Below, piece after piece: positions 8,501-15,840 of a DNA stretch of 64,000 nucleotides. The translations under genes and the position numbers were made by a program. This DNA is from JADFNB01 sp036397455 (GTDB taxonomy: Bacteria; Gemmatimonadota; Gemmatimonadetes; Gemmatimonadales; GWC2-71-9), in assembly GCA_036397455.1 (NCBI GenBank), contig DASWIX010000042.1:1-64000 (forward strand), read 5' to 3'. A model generated the notes under the pieces. That model saw nothing but the letters and a program-made list of their open reading frames with translations. It was not told the DNA's origin and did no database searches. Within the stretch, counting starts at the first letter, position 1; each line of letters starts with the position of its first letter.

Positions 8501-9297
8501 GCCCGCACGGAGAGATCGTCATCGCGCAGCGAGTAGTTGAGCGATCCCTGTCGGTTGTTCGTGCCCGACCGCGAGACGCCGGCGATCAGCCCGCCGCTGA
8601 ACCGTCCGCGCGAGACGTCGTACGTGCTGGTAATGATGCGCGTGGCCCGCAGTCCTTCCTGCGGCACCTGGCCGGACCCGAAGGTCATCCCGTCGAGCGT
8701 GAGCGCGTTCGCGTCGCCGCGTTGCCCCGCCACCGAGAAGGCGGCGGCGCTGCTGTCGGTCCCTTCCAGGCCCACGACGCCCGGTACCAGCGTGGCGAGC
8801 ACGTTGAGGTCGTCGGGATCGATCGGCAGGCTCTGCACCACCGCGGGGGTGAGCACGCGTTCGGTCGACCCGGGCGACGGCCGGTCGGGCACCCGCACCG
8901 GCGCAAGACGAGCCTGCACCTCGATCGGCGTCATGACGACCGCGTGGGCCGAGAGCCGCACGTTCCAGACGAGCCGGTCCTCGTCGGCGTAGCGCACGAG
9001 GGTGGCTTGATACGGCATCAGGCCGACCTTCCTGGCCGACATGCGGTACTGCCCGCCACCGTCCGGGAAGAGGATCGAGAACCGTCCCCGGCTGTCGGTA
9101 CGGGTGGTGCGGGTGATCTGGGTTTCGAGCGACAGCGCCTCGATGAGGACGTCGGGAATGGGAGCGCTGTCGGGATAGGTGACGGTCCCGGTGATGATGT
9201 CGGTCGTCACGCCGACCTGTGCGAGCGCGGGCGGCGCGAGCAACATGGCGACGAGCGCGAACCCGAAGGCCGCGCGGTACCCCGAGCTATCGGTCAT
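5596..9297 (-). CDS. OAR-type TonB-dependent receptor with Spy/CpxP-like tail
   Basis: A 1233-residue outer-membrane protein. Residues 1-26 are a signal peptide (cleavage near LAQ). Residues about 35-115 form a carboxypeptidase-regulatory-like beta-sandwich (GTVTYPDSAPIPDVLIEA, RTDSRGRFSILF). A plug follows at about 150-250 (LVPGVVGLEGTDSSAAAFS, GQRGDANALTLDG), and then a large beta-barrel rich in aromatic strands. The barrel appears to close at IQLRFSF (about 1070-1076), the usual C-terminal beta-signal. The protein then runs on for about 157 residues, first Gly/Arg-rich and then helical, with LTDPQ and LTPEQ motifs like Spy/CpxP chaperones. No substrate-binding SusD-like partner is adjacent. 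The imported ligand is unknown. Confidence 0.9.
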   Translation of the reverse strand: MTDSSGYRAAFGFALVAMLLAPPALAQVGVTTDIITGTVTYPDSAPIPDVLIEALSLETQITRTTRTDSRGRFSILFPDGGGQYRMSARKVGLMPYQATLVRYADEDRLVWNVRLSAHAVVMTPIEVQARLAPVRVPDRPSPGSTERVLTPAVVQSLPIDPDDLNVLATLVPGVVGLEGTDSSAAAFSVAGQRGDANALTLDGMTFGSGQVPQEGLRATRIITSTYDVSRGRFSGGLIAGVSRSGTNNRQGSLNYSLRDDDLSVRAERASAFTAGFSQHRVSGGIGGPIVSNRLFAYVSAQGNLRADPLTSLSTATPADLERLGVSPDSVARFLDVADRIGAATDLGTGATRSNDNLAALARLDYLVSANHTLTLRGDWQSSRQDPTRVSWLGVTETGGVAGSRGGGVMASLASRIGLHIINEGRVYVTRSRQNADPLAYVPQGRVQVASVLPDGSVGQRTLQLGGNAGMPSTLHASMIQLANDLSWLPGRGAHRFKFGGELTVQRPSSVRGSNRLGTYTYQSIDALESGTPASFRRTLVPAERASHAIEFAAYAGDAWRVSSALQLTYGLRLEHSSFRRAPLYNAALDSALGFRTDRLPSEWYVGPRVGFTWTAGGGQGRPPAWIVRGGAGSFRSPLPLGLVTLTQTATGLANAETEFTCIGPAVPAPDWNAFAENMASIPDDCLAAPGGAGVPRADRTPTATVFHDAFGAPKAWRASLGAQRALSTLLRLSVDAAYARGTSQYGFSDVNLDTDPDFRLQAERNRAVYVPTAAIVPASGAMRLADSRIDPGFGQVLQIGSDLASDTKQLTVSLSGFTRGGIRVQTSYTWSHARDQSSTSVAFGGRGGSGGGTGGLGSATTGGNPNRREWSRSSYERRHAFLATVGYPFGTGLEVTAIARVSSGTPYTPMVGADINGDGSRNDRAFVFAPSAGGVDPVADGMARLLAVTSGGARACLMRQVGAIARRNSCVGPWQSAFDLQVNARPRFLRLAGRLTVSAVTVNLLRGIDELLHGAQGAKGWGGRARPDETLLVVEGFDPVARMFRYAVNERFGATGATATAVRAPFQIGIQLRFSFGPDRQRDTIDRLRGGARGLGGGRGFAGVAGLVRAPDEFLERFESLLPNPAAIALAFRDTLHLTDPQVASLESIRDSLVAANDSLATELKAEIDAYGTNREPRGLLALIQPKLQEARINLRRSVAAVRAVLTPEQWALLPEGIREIGVQAGRPRRPGN

Positions 9298-9403
9298 GTG
9301 CCGGGCACCCCACCAAAACGGTCTGGCTTCTCTGCTCTACATACGGTCGGTCGGATACAAACGTTAGGGGCGTTGGGCGTCAGGCCGGCCGCGCATCGAG
9401 ATT

Positions 9404-9421
9404 CGCGCGCTGAAGCGCGCG
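9404..9421 (-). terminator. GC hairpin downstream of menH
   Basis: CGCGCGC (9404-9410) and GCGCGCG (9415-9421) form a perfect 7-base stem with a TGAA loop, about 40 bases after the menH stop. There is no T-tract. It may end the S9A-DUF1844-menH transcript ahead of the receptor gene. The rest of the 163-base gap holds no promoter I can identify confidently. Confidence 0.35.
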
Positions 9422-9460
9422 CTCGGCGGCTGCGGCGACCCGTCTTGAACGGCGGCAGTC

Positions 9461-10285
9461 CTACCGGGTGGGGAGATGCCGTTCGAGGAACGTCCCGACG
9501 CCGCGCTGCCATTGCGCCGGTTGTTCCAGGTGGACCGTGTGGCCCGCGTCCTCGATGACCGACACCTGGGCGGCAGGGAGCAACCCGTGCATCCGGTTGG
9601 CGATCTCGACGAACCGGGTATCATCCGCGCCGGCCAACAGCAGCGTCGGCACGGTGAGCCGCGTCAGGGCGTCCCACAGCGGCGGTTGCGCGCCAGCGCC
9701 CAGCCCGCGCAGGCAGGCGGCGAGACAGCCGGGCCGGTTGGCGAGCAACCGCCGGCGCACCGCGGCGAGGACCTCCGGGCCGAGGCGTTGGCGGGTTTCG
9801 AAGAGCGGCAGGTCGCTCCAGTGATCCGCGAACCACTCGGTGCCGCGGGCGCCGATGTCGGCGGCCAGCCGTTCGTCCGCTGCCCGCCGGTCCCGCCGCT
9901 CGTCATCCGATGGCAACCCCGGCGAAGCGCTCTCCAGCACGAGCGCGTGGATCCGCCCGGGGGCGTGGCACGCCGCCGCCAGCGCCACGCGTCCACCCAT
10001 CGAGTAACCGACCACCGCGGCGCGATCGAGATCCAATGCGTCCATCACGTCCAGCACGTCGGCGATCGCGTTGTCCATGGCGTATCGGTCCGGCACGGCG
10101 GCCGCATCGCTCGCGCCGTGGCCGAGCAGGTCGATGGCGACGACGCGACGAGTAGCGCTGAGCCCGGCAACGGCCGCGTCCCACGCGTCGGACGGGCCGG
10201 CGAATCCATGGAGCGCGACGACGGGAACGCCGCGCCCGCGATCCCGCACGTGGAGACGCAGCCCGTCCCGCAGCCGAATCAGCAC
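9461..10285 (-). CDS. menH: 2-succinyl-6-hydroxy-2,4-cyclohexadiene-1-carboxylate synthase
   Basis: A 274-residue alpha/beta hydrolase that eliminates pyruvate from SEPHCHC in menaquinone synthesis. The nucleophile is Ser95 in GYSMGG and the catalytic His is in EDAGHTVHLE. MenH-specific blocks separate it from generic hydrolases: LESASPGL, DERRDRRAADERLAADI and GLGAGAQPPLWDALTRL. The start is GTG at 10285, 12 bases after the DUF1844 stop. It is the only menaquinone gene in the window, so its partners lie elsewhere. It probably shares a transcript with the S9A peptidase and DUF1844 genes. Confidence 0.88.
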   Translation of the reverse strand: MLIRLRDGLRLHVRDRGRGVPVVALHGFAGPSDAWDAAVAGLSATRRVVAIDLLGHGASDAAAVPDRYAMDNAIADVLDVMDALDLDRAAVVGYSMGGRVALAAACHAPGRIHALVLESASPGLPSDDERRDRRAADERLAADIGARGTEWFADHWSDLPLFETRQRLGPEVLAAVRRRLLANRPGCLAACLRGLGAGAQPPLWDALTRLTVPTLLLAGADDTRFVEIANRMHGLLPAAQVSVIEDAGHTVHLEQPAQWQRGVGTFLERHLPTR

Positions 10286-10297
10286 CGGGCGGGCGGC

Positions 10298-10603
10298 CTA
10301 CGTGCCGATGCCGTCGTTCGTCTTGACGTACGCGAGTCTGAGGTCGTTGAGCGCCTTGGCGAGGAAATCCGCTTCCTCCTTGTCGAGATTCCCGCGGGTC
10401 TTTCCCTCGAGCATGATCAGCGTATCGATGAGCTGCCGCGCCATCATGAGGTGCGCTCGCGGGTCCGGTCGCTCGCCCGATCCGCCGTCGGCACCCCGGC
10501 TGTCCGCCTCATCGCTCGCCGCGGTCGTTGCGGCCGACAGCAGCGACGCCGCCGACGCGGCGATGTTGGCCACGAACGCGCGAAAATCGACGGGCGCCGT
10601 CAC
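10298..10603 (-). CDS. DUF1844 domain protein
   Basis: A 101-residue protein whose second half matches DUF1844: MMARQLIDTLIMLEGKTRGN followed by LDKEEADFLAKALNDLRLAY. The first half is Ala/Ser-rich with a hydrophobic helix (FVANIAASAASLLSAATTAA), then a low-complexity linker. The function of the family is unknown. The gene starts with GTG overlapping the S9A peptidase stop as GTGA, showing translational coupling. The link to menH, just downstream, is positional only. Confidence 0.85.
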   Translation of the reverse strand: MTAPVDFRAFVANIAASAASLLSAATTAASDEADSRGADGGSGERPDPRAHLMMARQLIDTLIMLEGKTRGNLDKEEADFLAKALNDLRLAYVKTNDGIGT

Positions 10604-12714
10604 CGGACCGGCCCTCCCGTCTCGACGCCCAGCTGTTCGAGCAGGAACGCCAATTCCACCGCCGCGTCTTCCACGATGCGGCTGAAGGGCCGCCCGCGCC
10701 GGGCCGCGTGACCGTTCATCGGGTGGTAGCGCAACACCACCGGCCGGCCCGATCGCGTCGCCGCCTGGAGCCGCGCCGTCATCTTGCGGGCCTGCAACGG
10801 CGGCACGCGCGTATCGAGGTCACCGGACGTCAGCATGACCGCCGGATAGCGCGTGCCCGCTTCGACATGCTGGTAGGGCGAATAGGCGCGCAAGAATGCG
10901 AACTGCTCGGGTATCGACGCGTCCCCATACTCGAGCAGCGCGGGCATGTTATTGGTCTCGGTAAACGCGTTGAAGCGCACCATGTCCAGATCCGGGAACC
11001 CGCAGAACACCGCGCGGAACAACTCGGGACGCTGGGTGAGCGCGCTGCCGACCAGGAGTCCTCCGTTGCTCCCTCCACGGATCGCCAGACGTTCCGGCCG
11101 CGTGTACCCGTTGTCGATCAGCCATTCCGCCGCCGCGATGAAGTCGTCGAACACGTGCTGTTTGTTCTCCAGCATCCCGTCGCGATGCCACGTTTCACCG
11201 AACTCGCTTCCGCCCCGCAGGTTCGCGATCGCATACACACCCCCGTGTTCGACCCAGATGGCCGCATTGACGTCGAACCGCGGCGCGAGCGCCACGTTGA
11301 ACCCGCCGTACCCGTTGAGCAACGTGGGATTGTCGCCGTCGAGCACCACGTCCTCGCGATGCACCACGTACATCGGCACACGCGTGCCGTCCCGCGATTG
11401 ATACCAGTGCTGCTCGACCACCACGCCCGTCGGATCGAAGGGCACTTCTTCGGGGTCGTACACCTCCCGCTCGCCGGTGGCGAGGTTCAGCAGGTACGTC
11501 GCCGAGGGCGCGTGGTACGACGCGAGCGTCAACATGGCGCGTCCTTCGCCGGCACCGCGGATCCCGGCGCTGTGGAACGGCGGGACGTCGACCTCGCCTG
11601 CCGGCGTGCCGTCCCGCTCGAACACGCGAATCTCGGCGCTCACCTCGTGCAGGTAGTTCGCGTAGAACTGCTCGCCGATCAACGAGAAGCTCTGAAGGAC
11701 GTCTTCCGCTTCGGGAATGAACTCGCGCCACTGCGCCGGCCCGGGTCGCGCGGGATCGATGATGACGACCCGGTAGTTCGGCGCGTCGAGGTTGGTGCGG
11801 ACATACAGCTTCCCGTCAATGTACTGCGGGTCGAACAGCGCCTCGGCATCGGTGACGATCGGCCTGGGCGTGCGGTCGCGCCGCATGTCCTGAACGTGTA
11901 CCTCCGTGCGCGCCCAGCCATGTGACACCGTGAAGATCCGGACGCGACCCCGATCGGCCTGCCGCAAGCTCACGAACGCCGTCGGGCCGTACCCCTCGCC
12001 GAAGAGCGATTCGTCCGGGCCCGTCCCGCCGATGCGATGGTAGCGCACGCGTGCGCCGGTCTCGCGCGAGCGGGCGCTGTAGAAATAGCCGCGGCCATCG
12101 TTGTCGAACGAGGTGCTGCTGTACAGCGCGCGCGGCAGGCTGTCCGGCAGGTCGGTACCGGAGCGCAGATCGCGCAGCCGCACGCTGACTTCGTCCTGCC
12201 CTCCCTCGCGCACACTGTACAGCATGAACCGGCCATCGCTCGAGAGGGACAGGACCTCCACCTGCGTCGTGAGATCGGCGCTCATCGGGTGCGGATCGAT
12301 CACGACTTCGTACTCCTCGGCGGGATCGATCGGGACCGGAAGATCGCCGGCGGGCACCGGCCGCCGGTAGACGGTCGCCAGTTCCTCCCCGATCCGGCGC
12401 AGCGTGAAGTATTCGAAGTCGCCGCCCCGTCGCGGGGCACCTTTGTCGGGCGTATCCATCAGCGCACGGAACCGCGCCCGCAGCTCGGCCCGGAGTCGCG
12501 TCTCGCCGACGACCTGTTCGGCGTAGGCGTTCTGCGCGTCGATCCACGCCCGCGTTTCCGGCGACGCCTGATCTTCCAGCCAGCGGTATGGGTCGGTGAA
12601 CTCGACGCCATGAATGACGTCGACCACCTCTTGCTGTCGCGTCCGGGGTGGCGCAGGATAGGTCGGCGCGCACGCCGCCGTCACGAACGAGAGGAACAAC
12701 ACCCGTCTGATCAT
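10600..12714 (-). CDS. Prolyl oligopeptidase family (S9A) lipoprotein
   Basis: A 704-residue serine peptidase cleaving after proline in short peptides. The N-terminus MIRRVLFLSFVTAACAP has a lipobox (VTAAC), so it is probably a periplasmic or outer-membrane lipoprotein. An N-terminal seven-bladed propeller (about residues 70-420) precedes the hydrolase domain. Catalytic elements are the Ser in RGGSNGGLLVGSAL, the Asp in GDLDTRVPP and the His in YHPMNGHAA. The first segment VVDVIHGVEFTDPYRWLED is typical of S9A. The start is the ATG giving a proper lipoprotein signal, rather than an upstream ATG that adds 26 unlikely residues. It heads the operon with DUF1844 and menH. Confidence 0.93.
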   Translation of the reverse strand: MIRRVLFLSFVTAACAPTYPAPPRTRQQEVVDVIHGVEFTDPYRWLEDQASPETRAWIDAQNAYAEQVVGETRLRAELRARFRALMDTPDKGAPRRGGDFEYFTLRRIGEELATVYRRPVPAGDLPVPIDPAEEYEVVIDPHPMSADLTTQVEVLSLSSDGRFMLYSVREGGQDEVSVRLRDLRSGTDLPDSLPRALYSSTSFDNDGRGYFYSARSRETGARVRYHRIGGTGPDESLFGEGYGPTAFVSLRQADRGRVRIFTVSHGWARTEVHVQDMRRDRTPRPIVTDAEALFDPQYIDGKLYVRTNLDAPNYRVVIIDPARPGPAQWREFIPEAEDVLQSFSLIGEQFYANYLHEVSAEIRVFERDGTPAGEVDVPPFHSAGIRGAGEGRAMLTLASYHAPSATYLLNLATGEREVYDPEEVPFDPTGVVVEQHWYQSRDGTRVPMYVVHREDVVLDGDNPTLLNGYGGFNVALAPRFDVNAAIWVEHGGVYAIANLRGGSEFGETWHRDGMLENKQHVFDDFIAAAEWLIDNGYTRPERLAIRGGSNGGLLVGSALTQRPELFRAVFCGFPDLDMVRFNAFTETNNMPALLEYGDASIPEQFAFLRAYSPYQHVEAGTRYPAVMLTSGDLDTRVPPLQARKMTARLQAATRSGRPVVLRYHPMNGHAARRGRPFSRIVEDAAVELAFLLEQLGVETGGPVR

Positions 12715-12892
12715 GGTTCGACCTTGCAAGAGGAAAGAGCAACGGCTCCCCGAAGCTGCGGCGGCGCCCATCGGGCCGCTAGGGCAGCCCAAGCCCGCCT
12801 TCGGGCCGTGAAGCCGTGGCGGAACGTCGCTTGTGCCGCGACGATCTTGGTGGGAATGTGCGGTGAGATCTGATGGGACGCGAGGGAAGCCG

Positions 12893-14038
12893 ATGAGACC
12901 ACAATGGAGGCGACCAGTCCTGCCGGCGTCGCTGGCTGTGGCCCTGCTCGCCGGGGTCGCCGCCGCCCAGCAACCGTATTATCCGCCACCCGGCCGGTGG
13001 GAGCGCCGCGCGCCGCAGGCCGTGGGGATGGACTCGACGCGGCTGGCACAGGCGGTGGCCTTCGCGCTGGCGTCGGAAATCCGGATCGCCACCGATCTCC
13101 GGCTCTACCTCGAGAGCCGGTTCGTCGCCGATCCCTACGGCGAGTTGCTTGGCCCCATGAAGGACCGCGGCGCCGCGAACGGCCTGGTGATCCGCCACGG
13201 GTACGTCGTCGCCCAATGGGGCGACATCGAGCGGGTCGACATGACCTTCAGCGTCTCCAAGAGCTACCTCTCGGCGGTCGCCGGACTGGCGTTCGACCGG
13301 GGGTTGATCCGCGACCCGCACGACCGCGTCGGCGACTACGTGGATGACGGCGGGTTCGACGGGCCGCACAACGGCCCGATCACCTGGCACATGCTGTTGA
13401 ACCAGACGAACGAGTGGGAAGGGACGTTGTGGGACAAACCCGACGTGGCCGATCGGCGCCGCGGGCGCGACCGCACACTCTCGCCACCGGGCACGTTCTG
13501 GGAGTACAACGACGTTCGGGTGAACCGCACCGCCCTGGCCCTGCTCCGCGTGTGGCGGGAACCCCTTGCGGAGGTGCTACGGCGAGAGATCATGCATCCC
13601 GTCGGCGCGTCTGATACCTGGGAGTGGCACGGGTACCGCAACTCGTGGGTCGAGGTCGACGGCCGCCGCATGCAGTCGGTGAGTGGCGGCGGCCATTGGG
13701 GCGGCGGCGTGTGGGCGAGCACGCTGGATCACGCGCGGTTCGGCCTGTTGTTTCTGCGGCGCGGCGTCTGGGCCGGCAGCCGGATCCTCTCTGAGCGGTG
13801 GATCGCCGCCATGACCACGCCGACCGATATCGCGCCCGATTACGGCTACATGTGGTGGCTCAACACCGGCCGCCGGATGTATCCGCACGCGCCGGCATCG
13901 GCGTTCTTCGCGCGCGGCGGTGGCGGGAACATCATCTGGGTGGACCCGGAGCACGATCTGGTGGCTGTGATGCGATGGATGGATGCCGGCGCAATCGACG
14001 GGTTCATCGAGCGTGTGCTGGCGGCGGTGCGGGGCTAG
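12893..14038 (+). CDS. Secreted serine hydrolase of the beta-lactamase/class C family
   Basis: A 381-residue protein with a signal peptide (ending AGVAAAQ) and a class C-type fold. The catalytic SxxK motif is SVSK in DMTFSVSKSYLSAVAGL, the Y-x-N motif appears as YND in FWEYNDVRVNR, and GGGGNIIWV near the C-terminus takes the place of KTG. Such proteins are esterases or D-amino-acid peptidases as often as lactamases, so resistance should not be assumed. The start is the ATG preceded by GAGGGAAG. It is divergent from the S9A gene across 178 bases in which no clear promoter stands out. Confidence 0.88.
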   Translation: MRPQWRRPVLPASLAVALLAGVAAAQQPYYPPPGRWERRAPQAVGMDSTRLAQAVAFALASEIRIATDLRLYLESRFVADPYGELLGPMKDRGAANGLVIRHGYVVAQWGDIERVDMTFSVSKSYLSAVAGLAFDRGLIRDPHDRVGDYVDDGGFDGPHNGPITWHMLLNQTNEWEGTLWDKPDVADRRRGRDRTLSPPGTFWEYNDVRVNRTALALLRVWREPLAEVLRREIMHPVGASDTWEWHGYRNSWVEVDGRRMQSVSGGGHWGGGVWASTLDHARFGLLFLRRGVWAGSRILSERWIAAMTTPTDIAPDYGYMWWLNTGRRMYPHAPASAFFARGGGGNIIWVDPEHDLVAVMRWMDAGAIDGFIERVLAAVRG

Positions 14039-14048
14039 GCGAGACCGG

Positions 14049-14930
14049 CTATCGGCGGTGGGGCAGGAAGAACGCCACCAGCAGGTCGGCGGTCCCCGCG
14101 TCGTCGGAGATGTTCCACGTGTGCACCCCGCCGTTCACCGTATACAACCCCACTTCGGCACTGCCGTTACATGTCGACCAAATGTCGAGCTCAATCGTCG
14201 TGCCGTCGTTGCGTTCGTCGGGTAGGGCGCTGTGCGAAGGCGCGCCCGTGCAGCCGTTGGCGTCCGCCCAATGCCGCGCCGTCGCCGTCGCCCCAAGCAC
14301 CGCCCGAGTTCCCTCGCCGCCGCCCTCGAACGGGAACACGCCGTCGGCGGTTCCCATCATCGTGAGCACGGAGATGGGCCGGCCGGGAACGCAGTCCTCG
14401 GAAAGGGGCGTCGAGATGGGGCCGACGACGCTCACGACCGCGGCAAACCGATCCGCCATGTCGCAGGCGAGCCGGTGCGCGAACAGCCCACCCTGCGATA
14501 ATCCCGCCGCGTAGATGCGCCCGGGGTCGATGGGGAACGCTACCTCGAGGCTGTCGATCAGCGCGCTCACGAATCCGGTGTCGTTGACACCCAGACGATC
14601 GGCATTGTTGCAGCCGCACCGCTCTGCCCAGTTGCCGAGCGGGGCGTTCGGATAGGCGACGACGAATCCCTCCCGGTCAGCGAGCGCGTCGAAGCCACCG
14701 ATCGACCGCATCCCGGCCCCGCTGCTGCCGGATCCATGGAAGACCAGAATCAGCGGCGCCGCGCTGCCGAGCTGCTCGGCCTCGGGAACATAGAGCGCAA
14801 AGGTGCGTAGCGTATCGCCGACCAGGATCGATCCGTTGAACGCCCGTCCCGACGGTCCACCGTCGTTGCAAGCCACCGACCACGCCAGCATGGCGAGCCA
14901 GGCGAGCCGTGGTGAAGTGCGCAAATCCAT
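14049..14930 (-). CDS. Lipoprotein esterase of the PHB depolymerase/CE1 type
   Basis: A 293-residue alpha/beta hydrolase anchored as a lipoprotein (lipobox WSVAC at about residues 17-21). The family pattern is clear: LILVFHGSGSSGAGM for the oxyanion region, DPGRIYAAGLSQGGLFAHRL with the nucleophile Ser in GLSQGG, MMGTADGVFPFEGGG, and a terminal His in NGGVHTWN. Paired Cys residues (CGCNN and others) suggest periplasmic disulfides. Relatives hydrolyse feruloyl or acetyl esters and short polyhydroxyalkanoates. The 5' end overlaps a fragment of an unrelated hydrolase (see the pseudogene). Confidence 0.85.
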   Translation of the reverse strand: MDLRTSPRLAWLAMLAWSVACNDGGPSGRAFNGSILVGDTLRTFALYVPEAEQLGSAAPLILVFHGSGSSGAGMRSIGGFDALADREGFVVAYPNAPLGNWAERCGCNNADRLGVNDTGFVSALIDSLEVAFPIDPGRIYAAGLSQGGLFAHRLACDMADRFAAVVSVVGPISTPLSEDCVPGRPISVLTMMGTADGVFPFEGGGEGTRAVLGATATARHWADANGCTGAPSHSALPDERNDGTTIELDIWSTCNGSAEVGLYTVNGGVHTWNISDDAGTADLLVAFFLPHRR

Positions 14931-15036
14931 GGCTCGGGTTGGGGACCGCGACGTGCACGTCCCTGGGCAGGTGGCGCGCAGCCGACTCGGCGCCGTGCGC
15001 CGGCGTGGCCGTGTCGAACTCACCTGAGATCAGCCG
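14926..15036 (-). pseudogene. Remnant of a TAP-type alpha/beta hydrolase C-terminus
   Basis: In one minus-strand frame about 37 codons read NRLISGEFDTATPAHGAESA, then ARHLPRDVHVAVPNPSHGF. This matches the Asp/His end of tripeptidyl-aminopeptidase or proline-iminopeptidase-like hydrolases (ISGExDxxTPxxxAExAARHLPxxxHVxVPxxSHG). No N-terminal part, nucleophile elbow or start codon lies upstream; the preceding codons do not resemble the family. I read it as a decayed gene trapped between the esterase and the lipoprotein genes. The match is by eye and short. Confidence 0.45.
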
Positions 15037-15184
15037 GTTGTCCGCCCCGGAGCACCGCGCGAAGTTCCTCGTCGTCATCCAACGCGAGCGCGACCCACTC
15101 GGCCGACGGCGTCGCGCCGCCACCGGGGTCACGGTTGCAGAAGAACAAACCGGGGACGACGATGGCACTGACCTTGATGTGCAT
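15020..15184 (-). CDS. Possible small ORF of unknown function
   Basis: An open frame of 54 codons starts at an ATG 16 bases after the lipoprotein stop. It begins MHIKVSAIVVPGLFFCN and ends EELRAVLRGGQPADLR. It has no clear ribosome binding site and resembles nothing I know. It overlaps the hydrolase remnant in another frame, so it may be chance in GC-rich DNA. Confidence 0.2.
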   Translation of the reverse strand: MHIKVSAIVVPGLFFCNRDPGGGATPSAEWVALALDDDEELRAVLRGGQPADLR

Positions 15185-15200
15185 GGCAACCCGGTCTCGA

Positions 15201-15473
15201 TCACTGGTTGTCGGTCGTGGCGATGCGCCAGAACTCGGTCACGGTGCTCCCGGCCTTCACGTAGCTGATTTGCACCACGCCGTCAGCCCGATTGACGACC
15301 ATCCGAAACTCCGACGCGCCCTCGTGCGGGAACCCGAGCGGGAACGGCGCCGAACCAGCCAGGGCCTCGTAGGTACCCGATGCCACCGCAATAACGGCAT
15401 CGACGGGATCGTCGGCGGACCCGCAGCCAGCCGCGAGCGTGGCGAGCACGAGGGCGAATGGGCGCGTGCGCAT
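15201..15473 (-). CDS. Small lipoprotein of unknown function
   Basis: A 90-residue protein with a lipoprotein signal (MRTRPFALVLATLAAGCGS, lipobox LAAGC). The mature part, about 70 residues, contains TYEALAGSAPFPLGFPHEG and ends VTEFWRIATTDNQ; it looks like a small beta-rich domain. Its ATG overlaps the stop of the upstream gene as TGATG, so the two are co-translated. No family recognised. Confidence 0.65.
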   Translation of the reverse strand: MRTRPFALVLATLAAGCGSADDPVDAVIAVASGTYEALAGSAPFPLGFPHEGASEFRMVVNRADGVVQISYVKAGSTVTEFWRIATTDNQ

Positions 15474-15763
15474 CAGTTGGGCCCGCGCGTCGTGTAGGTG
15501 GCCTCGAACGTGAATCCGTCAGCATCGCCCGCGCGCAGCACGATCGAATTGGCGGCACCGCCCGGGGTGAGCGTCACCTCGAACGCCTCGTGTCCGATGG
15601 GAGCGGCCGGGCGGACCCCGTCGAGCCACAGCGAGTCGAGCGCAAGGGTCACGGTCTCCCGCGTCACGACCTGCGCGCCAGTGAGCCGGCGTCCACCGGC
15701 CCACGACGCGGCCAGCATGACGAGCGCCAACCCGAACGCGAGTAAGCCGATTGGTCGTCGCAT
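15473..15763 (-). CDS. Small membrane-anchored or secreted protein of unknown function
   Basis: A 96-residue protein with one N-terminal hydrophobic segment (about residues 5-22), either an uncleaved anchor or a signal peptide. A beta-strand-rich domain follows: VVTRETVTLALDSLWLDG, then FEVTLTPGGAANSIVLRAG and FEATYTTRG. It is translationally coupled to the downstream lipoprotein, and the pair probably act together at the cell envelope. No family recognised. Confidence 0.6.
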   Translation of the reverse strand: MRRPIGLLAFGLALVMLAASWAGGRRLTGAQVVTRETVTLALDSLWLDGVRPAAPIGHEAFEVTLTPGGAANSIVLRAGDADGFTFEATYTTRGPN

Positions 15764-15840
15764 GCGCTGTCGATCCCGTGTGCCGAGGGTGCGGTCACGG
15801 AAGATACCCGCGTGACCCGCGCGCGATCCGCCGCCCCCGG

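Noticed and set aside
12893..14038. Serine hydrolase as an antibiotic-resistance beta-lactamase.
   Set aside because: It keeps SxxK and YxN-like motifs but the KTG box is replaced by a glycine-rich segment; most such proteins are esterases or peptidases.
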